DNA of 64,000 bases, taken from the NCBI GenBank assembly GCA_026018925.1, contig JAKSZU010000003.1:2927867-2991866 (forward strand). The letters are read 5' to 3'. The notes beneath the pieces were generated by a model that was given only the letters and a program-made list of their open reading frames with translations, did not search any database and was not told the DNA's origin. Both the position numbers and the translations under genes were made by a program. Origin of the DNA: Tupaia tana. Its lineage: Eukaryota > Chordata > Mammalia > Scandentia > Tupaiidae. Shown in pieces: positions 33,785 through 46,285 of this stretch (positions are counted from its first letter, which is position 1; each line of letters begins with the position of its first letter).

Positions 33785-34010
33785 TGGGGTGGGTGCCCGT
33801 GTGTGGTGACAATGCTGCACCCCGTACTCGTATGAGGATTTTCCGGCGACCCCGCGAGGTCAGTGCTGCTGTTTCCATGGCAGCTGTGGAAACAGCCCTA
33901 CAGGTGAATTGATTCGCTGACGTGCATACAGCTGGCAAGTGGCAGAGGGGAATTTCGTACCTATGGCTGCCAGACTCTGAAGTCCTTTCTCTTCCCACAA
34001 TGCCACACCT
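33785..34010 (+). mobile_element. MIR-like ancient SINE
   Basis: 'atgaggattttccggcgacc', 'ccatggcagctgtggaaaca' and 'catacagctggcaagtggca' follow the order of MIR (cccattttacagatgaggaaac ... cacacagctagtaagtggcagag), diverged as expected for an old element. Confidence 0.65.
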
Positions 34011-35454
34011 CGCCAATGTCCAGGGCCAGTCTCTCACCCCTCGGGGCCTTGGAACAATCTTCAGTGTGCATATTCCAGTTCTAAGAGCCTGTGATTTTAG
34101 ACTCATTTTGGGGGTAAAAACCTGTAATTCAAGGCAGACAGCTTTAGAATGCAAACGGAAATGAGGCGGGGCCAGATTTAAAGCAGCTCTTCAGTGGAGC
34201 TCTGCAGTGAGGAGCCTGCCCTGCACAGAGCAGCCGGGACGGGGTTCCGGAGCGGAGGGACGTCCCGGAGAGGGCTCGCCGTGTCCGCTGCCTTCTGCAG
34301 TGCCAGGATTGTCTTTGCTTTCTTGCTGCTGGCCTCCAGGGTTTTGCTCCTAGATAACCTCGAGCCATCATAATTGATGTTATCAGCTGTAACTGGAGGA
34401 GAAAGTGCGTGTGGGGGGGGGTGCCCCGAATAGTGACGAGGAACACACACTCCCAGCCATAGGAGGCTTGAGCTAGAGGAGGCTCAGACGATTCGCTCCC
34501 ACTCTCCTGGGGAGCTCATTTCTGAGCTAGACCGCATCTTCACTGTGCTCTGTAGGACCAGATGATCCTGTCTTCTGGCCCCAGATAGCTTGGTTTTGAG
34601 AAATAGTTGGCACGACCAGTCGAGTCTTCACAGCAGTGAAAGCAGCACGTGAAATTCTCCGTGACCCCTCCCCTTCGCCCAAGCGTAAGCGGCAGGCACA
34701 CACACGGCTGAGCGGGCTACTGCACACTCTGGTCTCTGCTAACACTTCTGGGGAAATCGTGGCCCAAAACAAAGATGCAGAAGGAGCCCGGCTGCCAGAA
34801 TTACTCTATGAATAAAATAATCCCAGGTCAAGTTCTAGAAGATTGAGAAGAATCTGTTAGTTCTGGTGGCGATTTTCCAAAACAGCACGTTACAGTGCAC
34901 CTGGGTTGGGATGGGGTCGCAGAGTAGAGAGCGCTGTTGACCCGTCCCTAGCTTGCCAGGGCTGTGTCACTGAAGAACCAGGCGTCCTAGTAGGACGTCC
35001 TGCCCCGGACGGGAAGCTTTCCTCCCTTGTACAGGAGGGCTTTCACAGCCGGGTCCAGGTCCGGGCTGACAAATGGACAGTCTTCTTAATATTTTCTTAG
35101 AATCGTGCCATTGGAACTCAGAATCCAAACGATATGTCTTCCCAAGAAGGGACCCAATTCAGCTATGTCTCCACTGTCTCTCCTCAATGCTGACATTCCA
35201 GAACGTTCTCTGGCCTCCTGTTCTCTTGCATATACTCTGAGCTCACTCTTTCCCCAGTCTTCTTTCTCCTCATTCTTTGATAAACGTAGAAATAACAATA
35301 CTCACAGCCAGCTGGCACCCTAACTTTGACACTAACCCTACATGCCTTGCGTCTGGAACATCACAGCCATGCGCTGAGGTTGGAAGGCAGGTGTTCCTAA
35401 GCCTGGTGCATGTTGTCTTCCTGCTAGTCAGAACATTTACAGGACGTCCGATAC

Positions 35455-35583
35455 TGTGACAATTCTACTGCAGTCCTCCCAGGGACCTGTGGATCTGTTT
35501 GTTACTCCCTTTTATGGAAGAGAACGTCGAAGCTCAGAGATGTTACAACCTGTCCAAGTCTAAATGGCATAGACGGGAGTATA
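35455..35583 (+). mobile_element. MIR-like ancient SINE fragment
   Basis: 'ttatggaagagaacgtcgaa' and 'gctcagagatgttacaacct' to 'gtccaagtctaaatggcata' resemble the MIR core in order. A younger SINE has inserted immediately to the right. Confidence 0.55.
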
Positions 35584-35598
35584 AAATTGGGTGGTCTT

Positions 35599-35850
35599 GG
35601 GACCAGCAGTTGGCGTAATGGCTATGTTGCTGGACTCCCATGTAATCGACCATGGTTCAAGTCCCAGACCTGGTGGCTTAAATTCATGCTGGGTGCATGT
35701 GCGTGCCAAAGATCCCGAGAGGAGGATGGAGGGGAAGGGACTGCAGCATGGCCATCCCCCTACAGGGTGATTTCTCACTTTCTGTCTGTCTCTATCTTTC
35801 CGGTGACTGCAAGCTCCCTATAGCAAAAACCTCTCAGGAAAAAAAAAAAA
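35599..35850 (+). mobile_element. tRNA-derived SINE (family I), full length
   Basis: 'gaccagcagttggcgtaatg', box-B-like 'gttcaagtccc', 'gatcccgagaggaggatgga', (TC)n, 'ccctatagcaaaaacctctc' and poly(A). Imperfect direct repeats (aaattgggtggtcttg before, aaatcgggtgggttcttg after) flank it. Confidence 0.9.
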
Positions 35851-36062
35851 TCGGGTGGGTTCTTGCTATGACCTGGATGTGTAGAGCCTAGATTTGACTT
35901 CAGGTGTGATGTCACACCCACTCCTCCATGTGACCAAAGTGATGAGGTTTCCAGGGCAGCGGAGGGAGAGCCTGGCCCGTCCTGTGGCTCCGCCCCGTCG
36001 CTCTCCCCATTACGCTGCAGACCACGAAGGGGACTACCACGGAGTCCTGGACTGCCCCTCAC

Positions 36063-36127
36063 CTTCACGGTCGGCAGCTCGGGCTCCAGCTTGACATCTG
36101 GAGAGTCCGTCTGCTCGAGGGTCAGAA
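36063..36127 (-). other. Candidate cryptic (poison) exon in DPP6 intron
   Basis: On the minus strand, 65 nt lie between an AG acceptor (CAG at 36130-36128) and a strong donor (AAG|GTGAGG from 36062). A CTAAC branch-point-like motif lies about 20 nt upstream of the acceptor. Two of three frames are open. The frame set by the upstream DPP6 exon reads V-LTLEQTDSPDVKLEPELP-TVK. Joining to the exon at 20282 would then read Arg-Arg-Phe-stop, because 65 is not a multiple of three. It does not correspond to any DPP6 protein segment I know. It may be chance; transcript evidence is absent. Confidence 0.3.
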
Positions 36128-36887
36128 CTGCAGACGGTCATGTGTTAGCTCAGATCACGGCAGAGTGCAGACAGGAGGATGGAGGTTAGGGCCGACCCAG
36201 GCACGGGGCTCCGAGGACCCTGGCCATCAGCCAGTGCCCACGTACTCCCAGCGCGTGCTCCACTGCCATAGATATTTGAGAAACTCAAAGTGCTCTGAGA
36301 AATCTGGGTCCTGGAAAATTGCAAAAGACATAAATAACATGCCTTGTAGATCTGTACTCAGAAATAAATGGCCTCGTTCTAAATACAGAAAATCTTATTT
36401 ATTCCTACTTGCATCTGCTGCCTTTTTTCTGCCACTAAATATTTTATCCAAGGTGCCGAGGGCAGAATTAAATGGGAGGTTAAAAAAGAAATCAGCCAAC
36501 ATCACGCCAGAGGCAAATGGAGCTTTCCCCTGCTAGGCTGCAGCCTGCCCCGCTAATCAGGGTTGTGACCTGCATATCGCACACTCCAAGTACCCTCATT
36601 ATCCTCAGCCAGATCTGCGGACACCCTGGACGGTGATCTCCCGGAACGTGCGCCAGCTGGCCACCAGGTGGCAGCGTCTCTTCCGTTCCCTCAGTGGGAC
36701 GGGAATCACCGTGGGCCTGGTTTTCTATTCCAGTGCTGCGATCTCTCCTGCTCACGGTCGTGACAGCCTGGCTGGTCCAGGCCGGGGCAGGCCGACAGAC
36801 AGCCTCCGCTCTCAGGCCTCCCTGTTCGTACCAGAAGAAAGACAACAAATGCGTTTCTCTATGGCTGGAGATACTTAAGCTGAAAAA

Positions 36888-37115
36888 ATGTCTTAATGTA
36901 TTTATTCATATCTTCCATGAGCAAGACAGACAGAGTCATAGGCAGAGACAGATGGCACCTCGGCAGGTCTTGACCCTACAACCCACCGCAGCCTCCACTG
37001 ACCCTGGATCGTGTCACACACGTGCTCGGCGTGTGCAGGTCTCCAGGTGGAACCCAGAACCATCCCTCCTGTCGGCCTCGAGTGTCGCGTTTGACCACAG
37101 CACTGCCACCTAGTC
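36888..37115 (-). mobile_element. Family II SINE, antisense
   Basis: AT-rich 'atgtatttattcatatcttc', purine-rich 'gcaagacagacagagtcata', 'gatggcacctcggcaggtct', then a diverged tRNA-like head near 'ccacagcactgccacctagt'. Confidence 0.6.
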
Positions 37116-37904
37116 CCTTAAGTTGGGAACTTTCAAGAAGCTGCTTTGGGGGTGGTGAGGCTTGTGACCCACAGGAGGGTCAAGGATGTGTGGGCGGCTC
37201 ACAGCACATCTGCCTGCCCACAAGGGCATGAGGGCAACACGGACACACCCACCCTGGGCCAGGGCCCCCGCCTCTCTCCTCCGGGAGGATGCACTTTGCA
37301 GCAGCAGCCAGGCCAGAGAGCAAGGTGAGGCTGATGCAAATTACCTTCCGGACGCTCACCCCTGGAATCCACCCTGCTCTCTCCTCTTTTGTCCTGTCCC
37401 CTCCTCCTCGTCCCCCCGCCCCCACTCGCCCACCCCACCCCTGACTAGCTGTGACCTTGTCTGGGGCGAGCCATGCAGGAACCAGTTCCTTCCAGGTCTT
37501 GCACGCCGAGGCAGAGGCTGGCCAAGCTCTCCTCGCGGTCTGCAAGGCCTTTCACTACTTCCAATGTCTCTTCCGGCTTTACTTTCCCTTAATGACGGCT
37601 CGTCGTGACTCGGTTTTATGCTACATGAAGTAAAAGTAAGGCCCGTACAAACAGATTCCGGCACACAGAGGGGGCCCCTGCCCCTGACCCCCAGAAGACC
37701 AGACAGCAGGGCCTGAGAGAAGGGCCAGGGGAACAAACCCGCCCTGGAGGAAGGCCTTGACCTCAGCCTGTACTTCTGCAAACTTAAGCCGCAGCCACTC
37801 ATTCTCACCTAGAATTCTGGCTTCATTGTCTGTGAATGTGCTTGGCATCAGCACGTAGGACTCTGTGCTCCCTGGAGGGTCCGAGGGACCTTAATCTGGC
37901 TCAG

Positions 37905-37965
37905 GAACTGCTGTGGTATGAATATGTCCCCTCAAATCCAAGTGTTAAAATTTAGTAGTCACGGC
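37905..37965 (+). repeat. Ancient interspersed repeat fragment, interrupted by a SINE
   Basis: 'gtggtatgaatatgtcccct' and 'aatccaagtgttaaaattta' resemble the start of the same old repeat type as at 24705. It seems to resume after the SINE at about 38221 ('gtgacagtattaagagggta'). Confidence 0.45.
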
Positions 37966-38220
37966 GTTTTTTTAAGAGAGAGATTTTTGCTCTAGAGTGC
38001 GTGTGTTCACCAGAGACACAGAGACAGACAGACAGAAAGTGAGAAATCACCCCCCAGGGGATGGCCATGCCACAATCCCTTCTCCATTCTTCTGTCGGGA
38101 TCTGGGGCATGCACACACATGCATCCAATTTGAGTTTTAAGTCACCGGGTCCAGGACTTGAACCACAGTCAACTATGTGGGAATCCAGGGATGTAACCAT
38201 TATGCCAACTGCTGGTCCCA
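37966..38220 (-). mobile_element. tRNA-derived SINE (family I), antisense
   Basis: 'gagatttttgctctagagtg', 'gatctggggcatgcacacac', 'ccaggacttgaaccacagtc' and 'atgccaactgctggtccc' give a full-length antisense copy. Confidence 0.9.
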
Positions 38221-41200
38221 GTAGTGACAGTATTAAGAGGGTAGAAACTTAATGTGACTCTGGGATTAAAAGGTGGAGTAGATGAGGCTGTCAGGGTTGG
38301 GGGGATGCATAGGGAGGAGGGGCCAGAGCAGAGACAAGGACACAGGTCTTGCTGTCACTGTGTGGTGCCCCTGGACTCTGCAGAGTCCCCACAACCAGAA
38401 GACCCCCACCAGATGTGGCCCCTAGGACCTAGCCCTCCAAATCATGAGTGAGTTCACCTTTGTCCATACGAAGTTGCCCAGGCAGTGGAGGTGCTATTTG
38501 TAACAGAAAAGCTGCAACTGAAGGGGTATTTCTGGCACACTGAGTTTGGGGAAAGTGCTCAGAGTGTCCACTCTCCCCAGGTCCCAAAGGGTCTTGAGTT
38601 GTTAATTCCTTTGGCAGAGTCTGTGGAATGCCAAAGCAGGGGCAGAGGGCAGAGGGCAGAACCACTGTCTGAGCAGAGTTAGGAGAGACCATGTGTGTCC
38701 ACTGTGGGGCACGGTCCACCTGTCCCCATGCCCGTGTCCTGGCACGGAGGACGGACCACAGTCCTCACAACTGCAGAGCAGGGCGGAAGGCTCCCAGGGA
38801 GGGATGATGTAGGGGACAGCCACAACTTTCTAATGATGAGCCTTCTCCTTAGCTACTCACATGTGTCCACGTAGGAGAAGCTTACACTGGGTCACACCTT
38901 CTGAGCTCTCAGATCTGAAACTGCGCAGTAAGGGACAGACACTGGGATGTCCCGGTAATATCACGAGAGAAGGAAATTGGAAAAAATTAGAAATTAATTG
39001 TCGAGTTGATGAATGGTTGCTTGGTTTTCTAACTTTCATGTTTCTACAGCCTTAAATCAGCTTCCATCATTCTGCCGGAAGTGTCTAATGTGTTGAGGAT
39101 TCATACATGTAATTAGGACATGACTGAATTCCAGCGTGCATCTCCTGCACGTCTCGAAGGTGGGCCCAGACCCGACAGCACCTCTGTTCCACACGGGCCC
39201 CAAGGGAGAGCTGTGATGCAGAATACCCACTCCGAGAAGCATCCCCTTGAGCGACAGCGGAAGAAGCCCCTTTCCGGAGCTGTCTCTGCTGACTGCTGCA
39301 CCAATCACGTCTCACTCTCCAGGAGGGCTGGGCATCTTGCCTCTTCCCTCTCGCCCCTGCTATTTCACACAGTGTCCATGCTATGGCCGGCACGGTCTGG
39401 CCCCCACCTGAGGGGCCAGCAGGGACCTGAAGTACAATTCCTGCAGCACTGAGGACCGCATGGGCCACCATCGAGGGCTGGATTTGGTCACTTGCAAATT
39501 TCTCACATCGACTTGGAGACAGCCGCAGGGACCTGAAGAACAATGGGGGACGGCCCCTTCCCTGGAAACCGTGTGCCGGGGACAAAGGAGGGAGGAAGGC
39601 TGTGACCCTGAGGTCTGAGTGGACCGCGTGAGGACTGAGGCATGTCAGGCAGAGAGCACGTGAACCCTCGGGTGACCTGGCAGTTCTGTCTTAGGGGCTG
39701 GACAGAGCAGAGACCGCCGTGACCTGACACTTCTGAGAAAGGTCTATTGGTATCACCTCCTTGTTATAGTCTGTTTAAACCCCAACAGCTCACAGGCTCA
39801 GAGTTCACATGGCTATTTGGGATTCTCTTAATAAACCAACTGCCAGATTTACTTCTGCAAAAGAACGAGGTGCTGGGAGGGTCTTTTTCCTGTTATGAAT
39901 TGAAAGGTCCCTCTCCCCAGGTGGGTCCAAAGTAGGATGCCTGATTTCCACTGACTGGGCGGATCTGGCCTTGCACTGAATGGAAGGTCTTGCAGGAGGG
40001 GCTGACTCACTGGCCCCACATTCTGCCAGGTCACTTGGGCTTGGGGAGCTCACACGGGGTGCCCAGATCCATGAGCGTGTATGATGGGAAGAGGTGACAG
40101 TCTGTATGTCTGGCCTCCCGTCTTGTGCAGGGCTGACTTTAGGGTAACCCCACAGAACCCATCAGTGTCCCAGTGTCCCAGTGTCCCGCTGGCTCTGGTG
40201 GAACGCTGAGCGAACACGAGAGCTGACCTGCAGTCCGAGGCCTCAGTCCTCAGCCACTCGTGGGGCCTGATTCACAACACAAGAGACCCTGTGCTCAGGG
40301 AGTCCTGATGGGGAGAGGAGCTGTCTTTCACTCGACCACACCTCCCAAGGCTGCCAGAGGGCAGGGACAGTGATGAGAGTAATGCAAATTTTATAGACTA
40401 GGGGAAGCAAGACGAGGTGAGAGCAAGAGGAAGACTGATTCCTTCAGAGCAGTGAGCTGTCCCCTGGGGATAGGAGGAGGCATAGACACACATCCTCCCA
40501 GTGCTCACAGGTCCTGTGAGGGCACGGGAAGGAGCAAGAGGTTGCAGAGTCTGTGCATGAGTCCCTCCTCCAGCACCCAGAGGCACTGTGCTCCAGCTCG
40601 CCTGTGAGCAGAACGGGCTCACTGCGGGGAAGAACAGGAGACAGTGGCTCAAAGAGGCAGGAAGTGGGTTCATGGCCAGGAGCTGAGGCTTCCCCAGCTC
40701 TGTGTCTCAGAGGGAAGTTTCTGTGCACATGCCAGGCTGCCTGCTCATCTCGCGGCCCATGCTGGCATTGTACTTTGTCAGAACTGTGTCAGCGAAAGTC
40801 TCAGGAATGGATAAATGACCTGATATCCCTACGTGACCGAAGAAGACAGAAAAACAGGACCATCTGCAGTTCCCAAAGTATCAAATATTTTGATCTGAAT
40901 ACTAACATTTCACTAAGACTCTTTAACAAAAAGGTGAAAATGCGTTTGTATTAATCTCACAATCAGGCATCGTTAAAAAGCTTTAAAACATAACCGCTGA
41001 GCATCATACGTTGTGGTTTTTTTTTTTTTTTTATCAAAGCCTGGTTATTAATGGTAAAAACTATTTCTCAAGACAAATGGGAATCCTTCCCACACCTTAA
41101 GAAAGCATTTGCCCTCAGATGTTTCTTATTTCAGATTTTTTCAAAAGTTCAAGAAATCATTTTTTTATGTCGAATGGAAGTAATCATTAATCTTTCTGAA

Positions 41201-41269
41201 ATACTAACCAAGCCTACGTTGGAGTTTCAAATGTGAAGCAACTCTGACTCCGAGAGCCCCAGGTCTGCA

Positions 41270-41630
41270 GACAGCTTGATCGAGCACCATGGACAGCCAC
41301 CGCGCTGACGGGCCCTGATCCAGCACCATGGACAGCCGCTACGCCAACGAGCCCTGATCCAGCACTATGGACAGCCGCCGCATCTTTCGGGATGATTCAG
41401 GACCATGGACAGCCGCACCGGCAGGGGCCTGATCCAGCAGCTGGGGCCTGATCCAGCACCATGGACAGCCGCTACGCCAACGAGCCCTGATCCAGCACCA
41501 TGGACAGCCGCCGCATCTTTTGGGATGATTCAGGACCATGGACAGCCGCACCGGCAGGGGCCTGATCCAGCACCATGGACAGCCGCAAAAACCGGCAGGG
41601 CCTGAACTACCACCATGGACACTCGCGACA
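41270..41630. repeat. Degenerate minisatellite, ~39-bp units
   Basis: Repeated 'gatccagcaccatggacagc' followed by alternative spacers ('cgctacgccaacgagccct', 'cgccgcatcttt', 'cgcaccggcaggggcct'). About eight copies. Two larger blocks (near 41330 and 41460) repeat as a group. Confidence 0.88.
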
Positions 41631-42721
41631 GGGAAGGGGAGAATCTGAGGTCCTGCAGTTCCAGAGGGCTTCCTGAGAACCACAACACCATGTAAGCAGA
41701 CGCTGAGAGCCAGGTGCATGAGATGTCTACAAATTCATGAATGACTTATGAGGTCATGGACGTCCCCTTAGCTTACCCTCAGGGATAAAGTGAGAGTGAG
41801 TGTGCAGTGACAACAAGCCACAACCTTCGCTGTCTTGGGGTGTCCTCCCGATTGACAACATGGCAATCCAGCAGGGGCAGGGGGTGTGGTCTGCAGCATG
41901 GCTAACATCATCTGTGACCTGGCTATCCGCACCCTCTACACACGAGCTTGTCCCTGAAGCCCCTCCAGATCTCTGTGGCACCTTCATGTCAGGGCAGTGG
42001 CCCAGGCCCCTGCCCTCTTCAGCTGTCCCACTTTCAGAACTAGGAGCTCTAACCTTCCTAATTATCCAAGAGGTTCCTTGACACTCCTCCAAGAAACTCG
42101 TCTTCCACAGTGACCACCAGATCGGGGCCTTTGTTGTCAAGAACACAGCCAGATATGGGGTCCTCGGTGCTGTTCCCAGACATGTCCACCTCTGGACGGT
42201 TGCTCCTGAGTACTTTCTGGTGCCCTGGGGTAAGGGGGCACGTGACAGCTCTGGGCAGCGAGTTCAGAGCAGGCCGGGCACTTGTTCGCCAGTTCGTGCC
42301 CTCCACGAGGCTCCCTTTGCTACTGTGGCTGCCATGCCCAGGAGGAGGCGCCCCAGCAGCTTGGGACCCTGAGCGACCACAGAGCAGAGCCCCTGACTCC
42401 CCTCCAGATTGTCAGGGCTGGGGTGATCGCACACGTGTGGTTTTCTATATGGAGGTAGTACTCTGGTTCCTTTCTTGGTTTCCGTTAGGATGGCCAGGCC
42501 TGCCCCATCCCGACCACCCCACCTCCTCTCAGCTTGCTGCAACTGAGCTTGTTTTAGAAGTTCGGGGAAGAGCCTGAGCTGCAGAGCACAGGCATGGTGT
42601 CTGCTCTCAGCGCCGAGCTTCACGGGAGGAGGTTCCCAGTACTGGAATCCCCTTTCATCCAGTCAGCAGACCAGGCCTTCGCCGCTTCCCGGGTGTCAGA
42701 GGTTTCTGACTAGAACCTTTA

Positions 42722-42750
42722 TTTTTAGTTTTTAAAAACCTATTTCTCCT

Positions 42751-42790
<40 letters not shown>

Positions 42791-42975
42791 GCACCCCAGC
42801 AGGCTCTTCACCCTGTGACTCACCCCTGCCCCAGCCCCCCCCCCCCCCCCCCCCCCAGATCACAGACATGCAGGAGCCTGGGATATTCATGGTGGTCTCC
42901 ACACACAGACCCACATCCTGCTGGAAGGTCAGCCTGTTGTGTTGTGTTTGAGCTCTGCACCACTGTCTGGCCTCC
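42722..42975 (-). mobile_element. Family II SINE, antisense, with (GA)n and poly(C)
   Basis: AT-rich start, a (GA)n run (42752-42785), 'gcaccccagcaggctcttca', then 23 C in a row (42835-42857) and 'gatcacagacatgcaggagc', with a diverged head near 42950. The poly(C) is an expansion inside the element. Confidence 0.65.
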
Positions 42976-44012
42976 TCTGTCTACATGTCCTAGGAGATGA
43001 CACCTCCCTTCTCCTCCAGATGACCTTCCAGGGGAGCACTTCAGAGGGTATTTCCCATGCCCACGCCTGCATGGTTTATCCATCACTCAATGGCAACTCA
43101 AGGCCTGGCAACTCCGGGGGACAGACACAACAACATGACATGAATAAATAGAAAACAGCAGGTCACCATGGCAAATAAGAGGCAAGAACGTGTGTGAGGA
43201 CGAGAAGCCACAATGAGGAAGATTCGAGCGCGTGAGACCAGGGACCATGGCACCACGGGGCTAGTGCGTTTGGGTGCAGTGCACAACCACGTAGTCCTCA
43301 GGGACACACCGGCCTCCACGCTCAGCTCCTCCCCTTGCTCCCTGCAGCCCCAGAACCACTTCCAGCCCCGCAGGCCCCACTCACAGAGCAGCCCCAGAGC
43401 TGCTTCCATCCCTGAAGGCTCCGCTCACAGAGCAGCCCCAGAGCTGCTTCCAGCCCTGCAGTCTCCGCTCATGGAGGAGACGCATGGGTCAGCATCCTGT
43501 GACATTCACACTGGATTTTAGAGCCTTTTTATGTTTATATAACTGGGTGTATTTGGAGACACATCTGAAACAGAGGTTCTAAGTACACACGGCCTTGATT
43601 AAGACACCGAGAGCTGGGGGCATTCCGACGAGCGTCCTGGATGTCCACAGCCCTGTCTGTCCACGTGGGGACCAGACGGACTTCGACGGCAGACTACAGC
43701 CGTGGGCAAATGTGCTGCTGCCGCGCTTTGTCTGACATGAGAGCTAAGAACCACCTTTATATATTTTAATAGCTGAATAAAACATGAGAGAGAAGGCTAT
43801 TTAATACCATGGGAACTATGTGGATTCAAATCCCACCATCCACAGACAAGACTGACGGGGAGAGGGCCACAATCCTTTGCTATGACCACAGCACTGTGTA
43901 AAAGTAACGAAGACCATGTGGCCATGAAACCCCGACTGTCAGTTTGCTGCCCCCACCCCCTGACAGAAAGACTGCTGAAGTCCATCTCCTCTCTAGGATC
44001 CAAGAATCAATA

Positions 44013-44125
44013 ACTGTAGCCTAGTGCTTCAGGGAGTCAGATCCCACATGGCTCCCTGAGGTTCGAATTCCAGCACTGGCAGCTGGAAAGACATTCTAGG
44101 GTGTGTGTGCCCCAAATCCCGACAG
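44013..44125 (+). mobile_element. Short degraded tRNA-derived SINE
   Basis: 'tagcctagtgcttcagggag' and a box-B-like 'gttcgaattcc', then 'tgtgtgtgccccaaatcccg' follow the SINE head and middle in order. A full copy lies directly to the right. Confidence 0.6.
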
Positions 44126-44141
44126 GCTAGAGAAATGGCGT

Positions 44142-44406
44142 GGGACCAGAAGTTAGCGTAATGGCTATGTCACTGGACTCCCATGTAGTCGACCGCGATT
44201 TGTGTCCCAGACCTGGTGGCTTAAAACTCATGCCGGGCGCGTGTGCATGTGTGCCCAAGATCCCAAGAGGACAATGGAGGAGAAGGGACTGCGGCGTGGC
44301 CATCCCCCCTGGGGGGTGATTTCTCTCTCTCTGTCTGTCTGTCTGGCGAGTGCACACACCCTATAGCAAAAACTTCTCAAAAAAAAAAAAAGGAAAAAAG
44401 AAAGAA
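44142..44406 (+). mobile_element. tRNA-derived SINE (family I), full length
   Basis: 'gggaccagaagttagcgtaa', 'gatcccaagaggacaatgga', 'ccctggggggtgatttctct', 'ccctatagcaaaaacttctc' and a poly(A)/GAAA tail. Direct repeats near agaaatgg..tg at 44131-44142 and 44407-44419 flank it. Confidence 0.9.
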
Positions 44407-46028
44407 AGAAATGGGTGTGCAAGGACTGCGGTCTGACCATGTACCACTTGGGAAAACTTCCTCCTTCCTTCTCTGTCTCTCCATCTCATTCTGGCCGGCA
44501 TACGCACCTTCTTGTAATTACACAAAGTCTGAATCAGTAGCTGCGTGACAGGCTTTCAGGAAAATCCAGGCGGGGCCCAGGTGAGTGAGAGTGTAACAGA
44601 GGAGGCCCCTTCAGGCCCTCAGGCGAGAGATGAGCTCTGCTGGAAGGCCTTTACTGAAGACCTGTCTCGATTTTGGAGCCGAGGCAGGGACATCAAGGAG
44701 AGACAAGAGTTGCCATGTTGAGAGCAGGTGGGGTGGGAGGGTCTGATGGGACTTAGTGGCATGTGCGGGGGTAGCTGGCACAGAGGCAGTGGGTTCCCAT
44801 GGCAGGGGAGACTCCAACATCCAGTTGGAATGCCATGTGACAGTCACATCTCTGTTTTACACCGCCATTCCCACGTGGACCTGTGCAGAAATCTAGGAAC
44901 ACTAGAAACACACCCCACTGCTCCCAGGCTGCAGACAAGGTAACGGAGGTGCAGAGGGGATGCATCCAGACGTACCAGCTTCCACGTAGTGGAGCCATAG
45001 CTGACTCAGAATCACCACAAGGACCCTGGTCTCAACCCTGTCTACACTGCCCTTGCACAAGAGTGCTCTGGAGAGCAATTTGCAAATTTCTGCCCATGTA
45101 GTGACAGCAACTTCCCTGTCTGCTAACATTTTCCATAGTGGAAATCGAGCAGCCAACGAGAAGTCCAAGTAACCATGATGCCACAGTCTCCGCAGTAATG
45201 CACACACTTGAACAAAGCTCCTGGCCCACACTCTGCGAGCTCTGTAACTGCTGCGGGGTGCCAGACAGCCACGTTGTGTGTGGGTGCGGAGGCCATGTTC
45301 TCTGCTATCTGAAGTGCTCTAACCAGGGACTTAGAGACAGATAACGCCTAAGGACCCAACCAAGAGTGTGCTCTGTGGAAGCTCCAGAGCGCTTCAGAGC
45401 TCATCTTCCAAATGTCTGTCAGTCGGGGAGTTTTAGAAACAGCCCACCGCATTAGACAGGCTTTTTCATTGCTGAAAAGATGGGCACCGATCATTCCTTC
45501 TACCTCCAGCAGAGGCCTGGGACGGGCACAACGGTGCCACCTGACTGTAGGCTGCCTGGATGTGCCTGAGGCGGGAGCTCGGAAGTCTCCACACCCATGC
45601 GCACCACAGACACACAGCACACTGAGACGTTCACATGCCATGGGTGTAGACCACGCCAGTGTACAAGTTACATGCGGAATGTGACTTCACCGTGTTGATT
45701 TGCTTTCACGGGACTGAGAACGTTCAGGGTGACCTGGGTGAACAAAGGAGCCACCCCTCCTCTGTGGGATAGCTTCGTTTCCTGTGGAAAGCAGACCCGG
45801 AGAATTCCAGCTCTTGCCCGTATGTCTGAATATCATGAACTTTGCAAAGTTCTCAGGCCTTCTGTGGAGATGCAAATTCTTAATAGAACACTCATTCACA
45901 GTCTTCAAAAAAAAAAAAAAAAAAACTAGTTAATTTTAGTCTCTGGATAGACAACTTTAGTAAACCTTAAAAGAGTTGTAGAACATCAGTAAGCTGCCCT
46001 TAGCCTCATAATTAAAATAAAAATTCTG

Positions 46029-46285
46029 GGGGCTGGCAGGTGGCATAGTGGTTATGGTGCTGGACTCCCACATGGCCGACTGCAGTTTGAGTCCCAGACC
46101 CAGTGGCATGAAACTCATGCAGGTCGTGTGTGCATGCTTGCCCAGAATCCTGAGAGGAGAATGGTGAAGGGACTGTGGCATAGCCATCCCCCTGGGGGGT
46201 AATTTCTCACTTTCTCTCTCTCTGTCTCTCTCTGCATCTCTGGCAGGTGCACATGCTCTATAACAAAAATCTCTCTTAAAAAATT
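46029..46285 (+). mobile_element. tRNA-derived SINE (family I)
   Basis: 'gggggctggcaggtggcata', box-B-like 'gtttgagtccc', 'gaatcctgagaggagaatgg', (TC)n and 'tctataacaaaaatctctc'. The direct repeat aaaattctg occurs on both sides (about 46019 and 46288). Confidence 0.88.
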
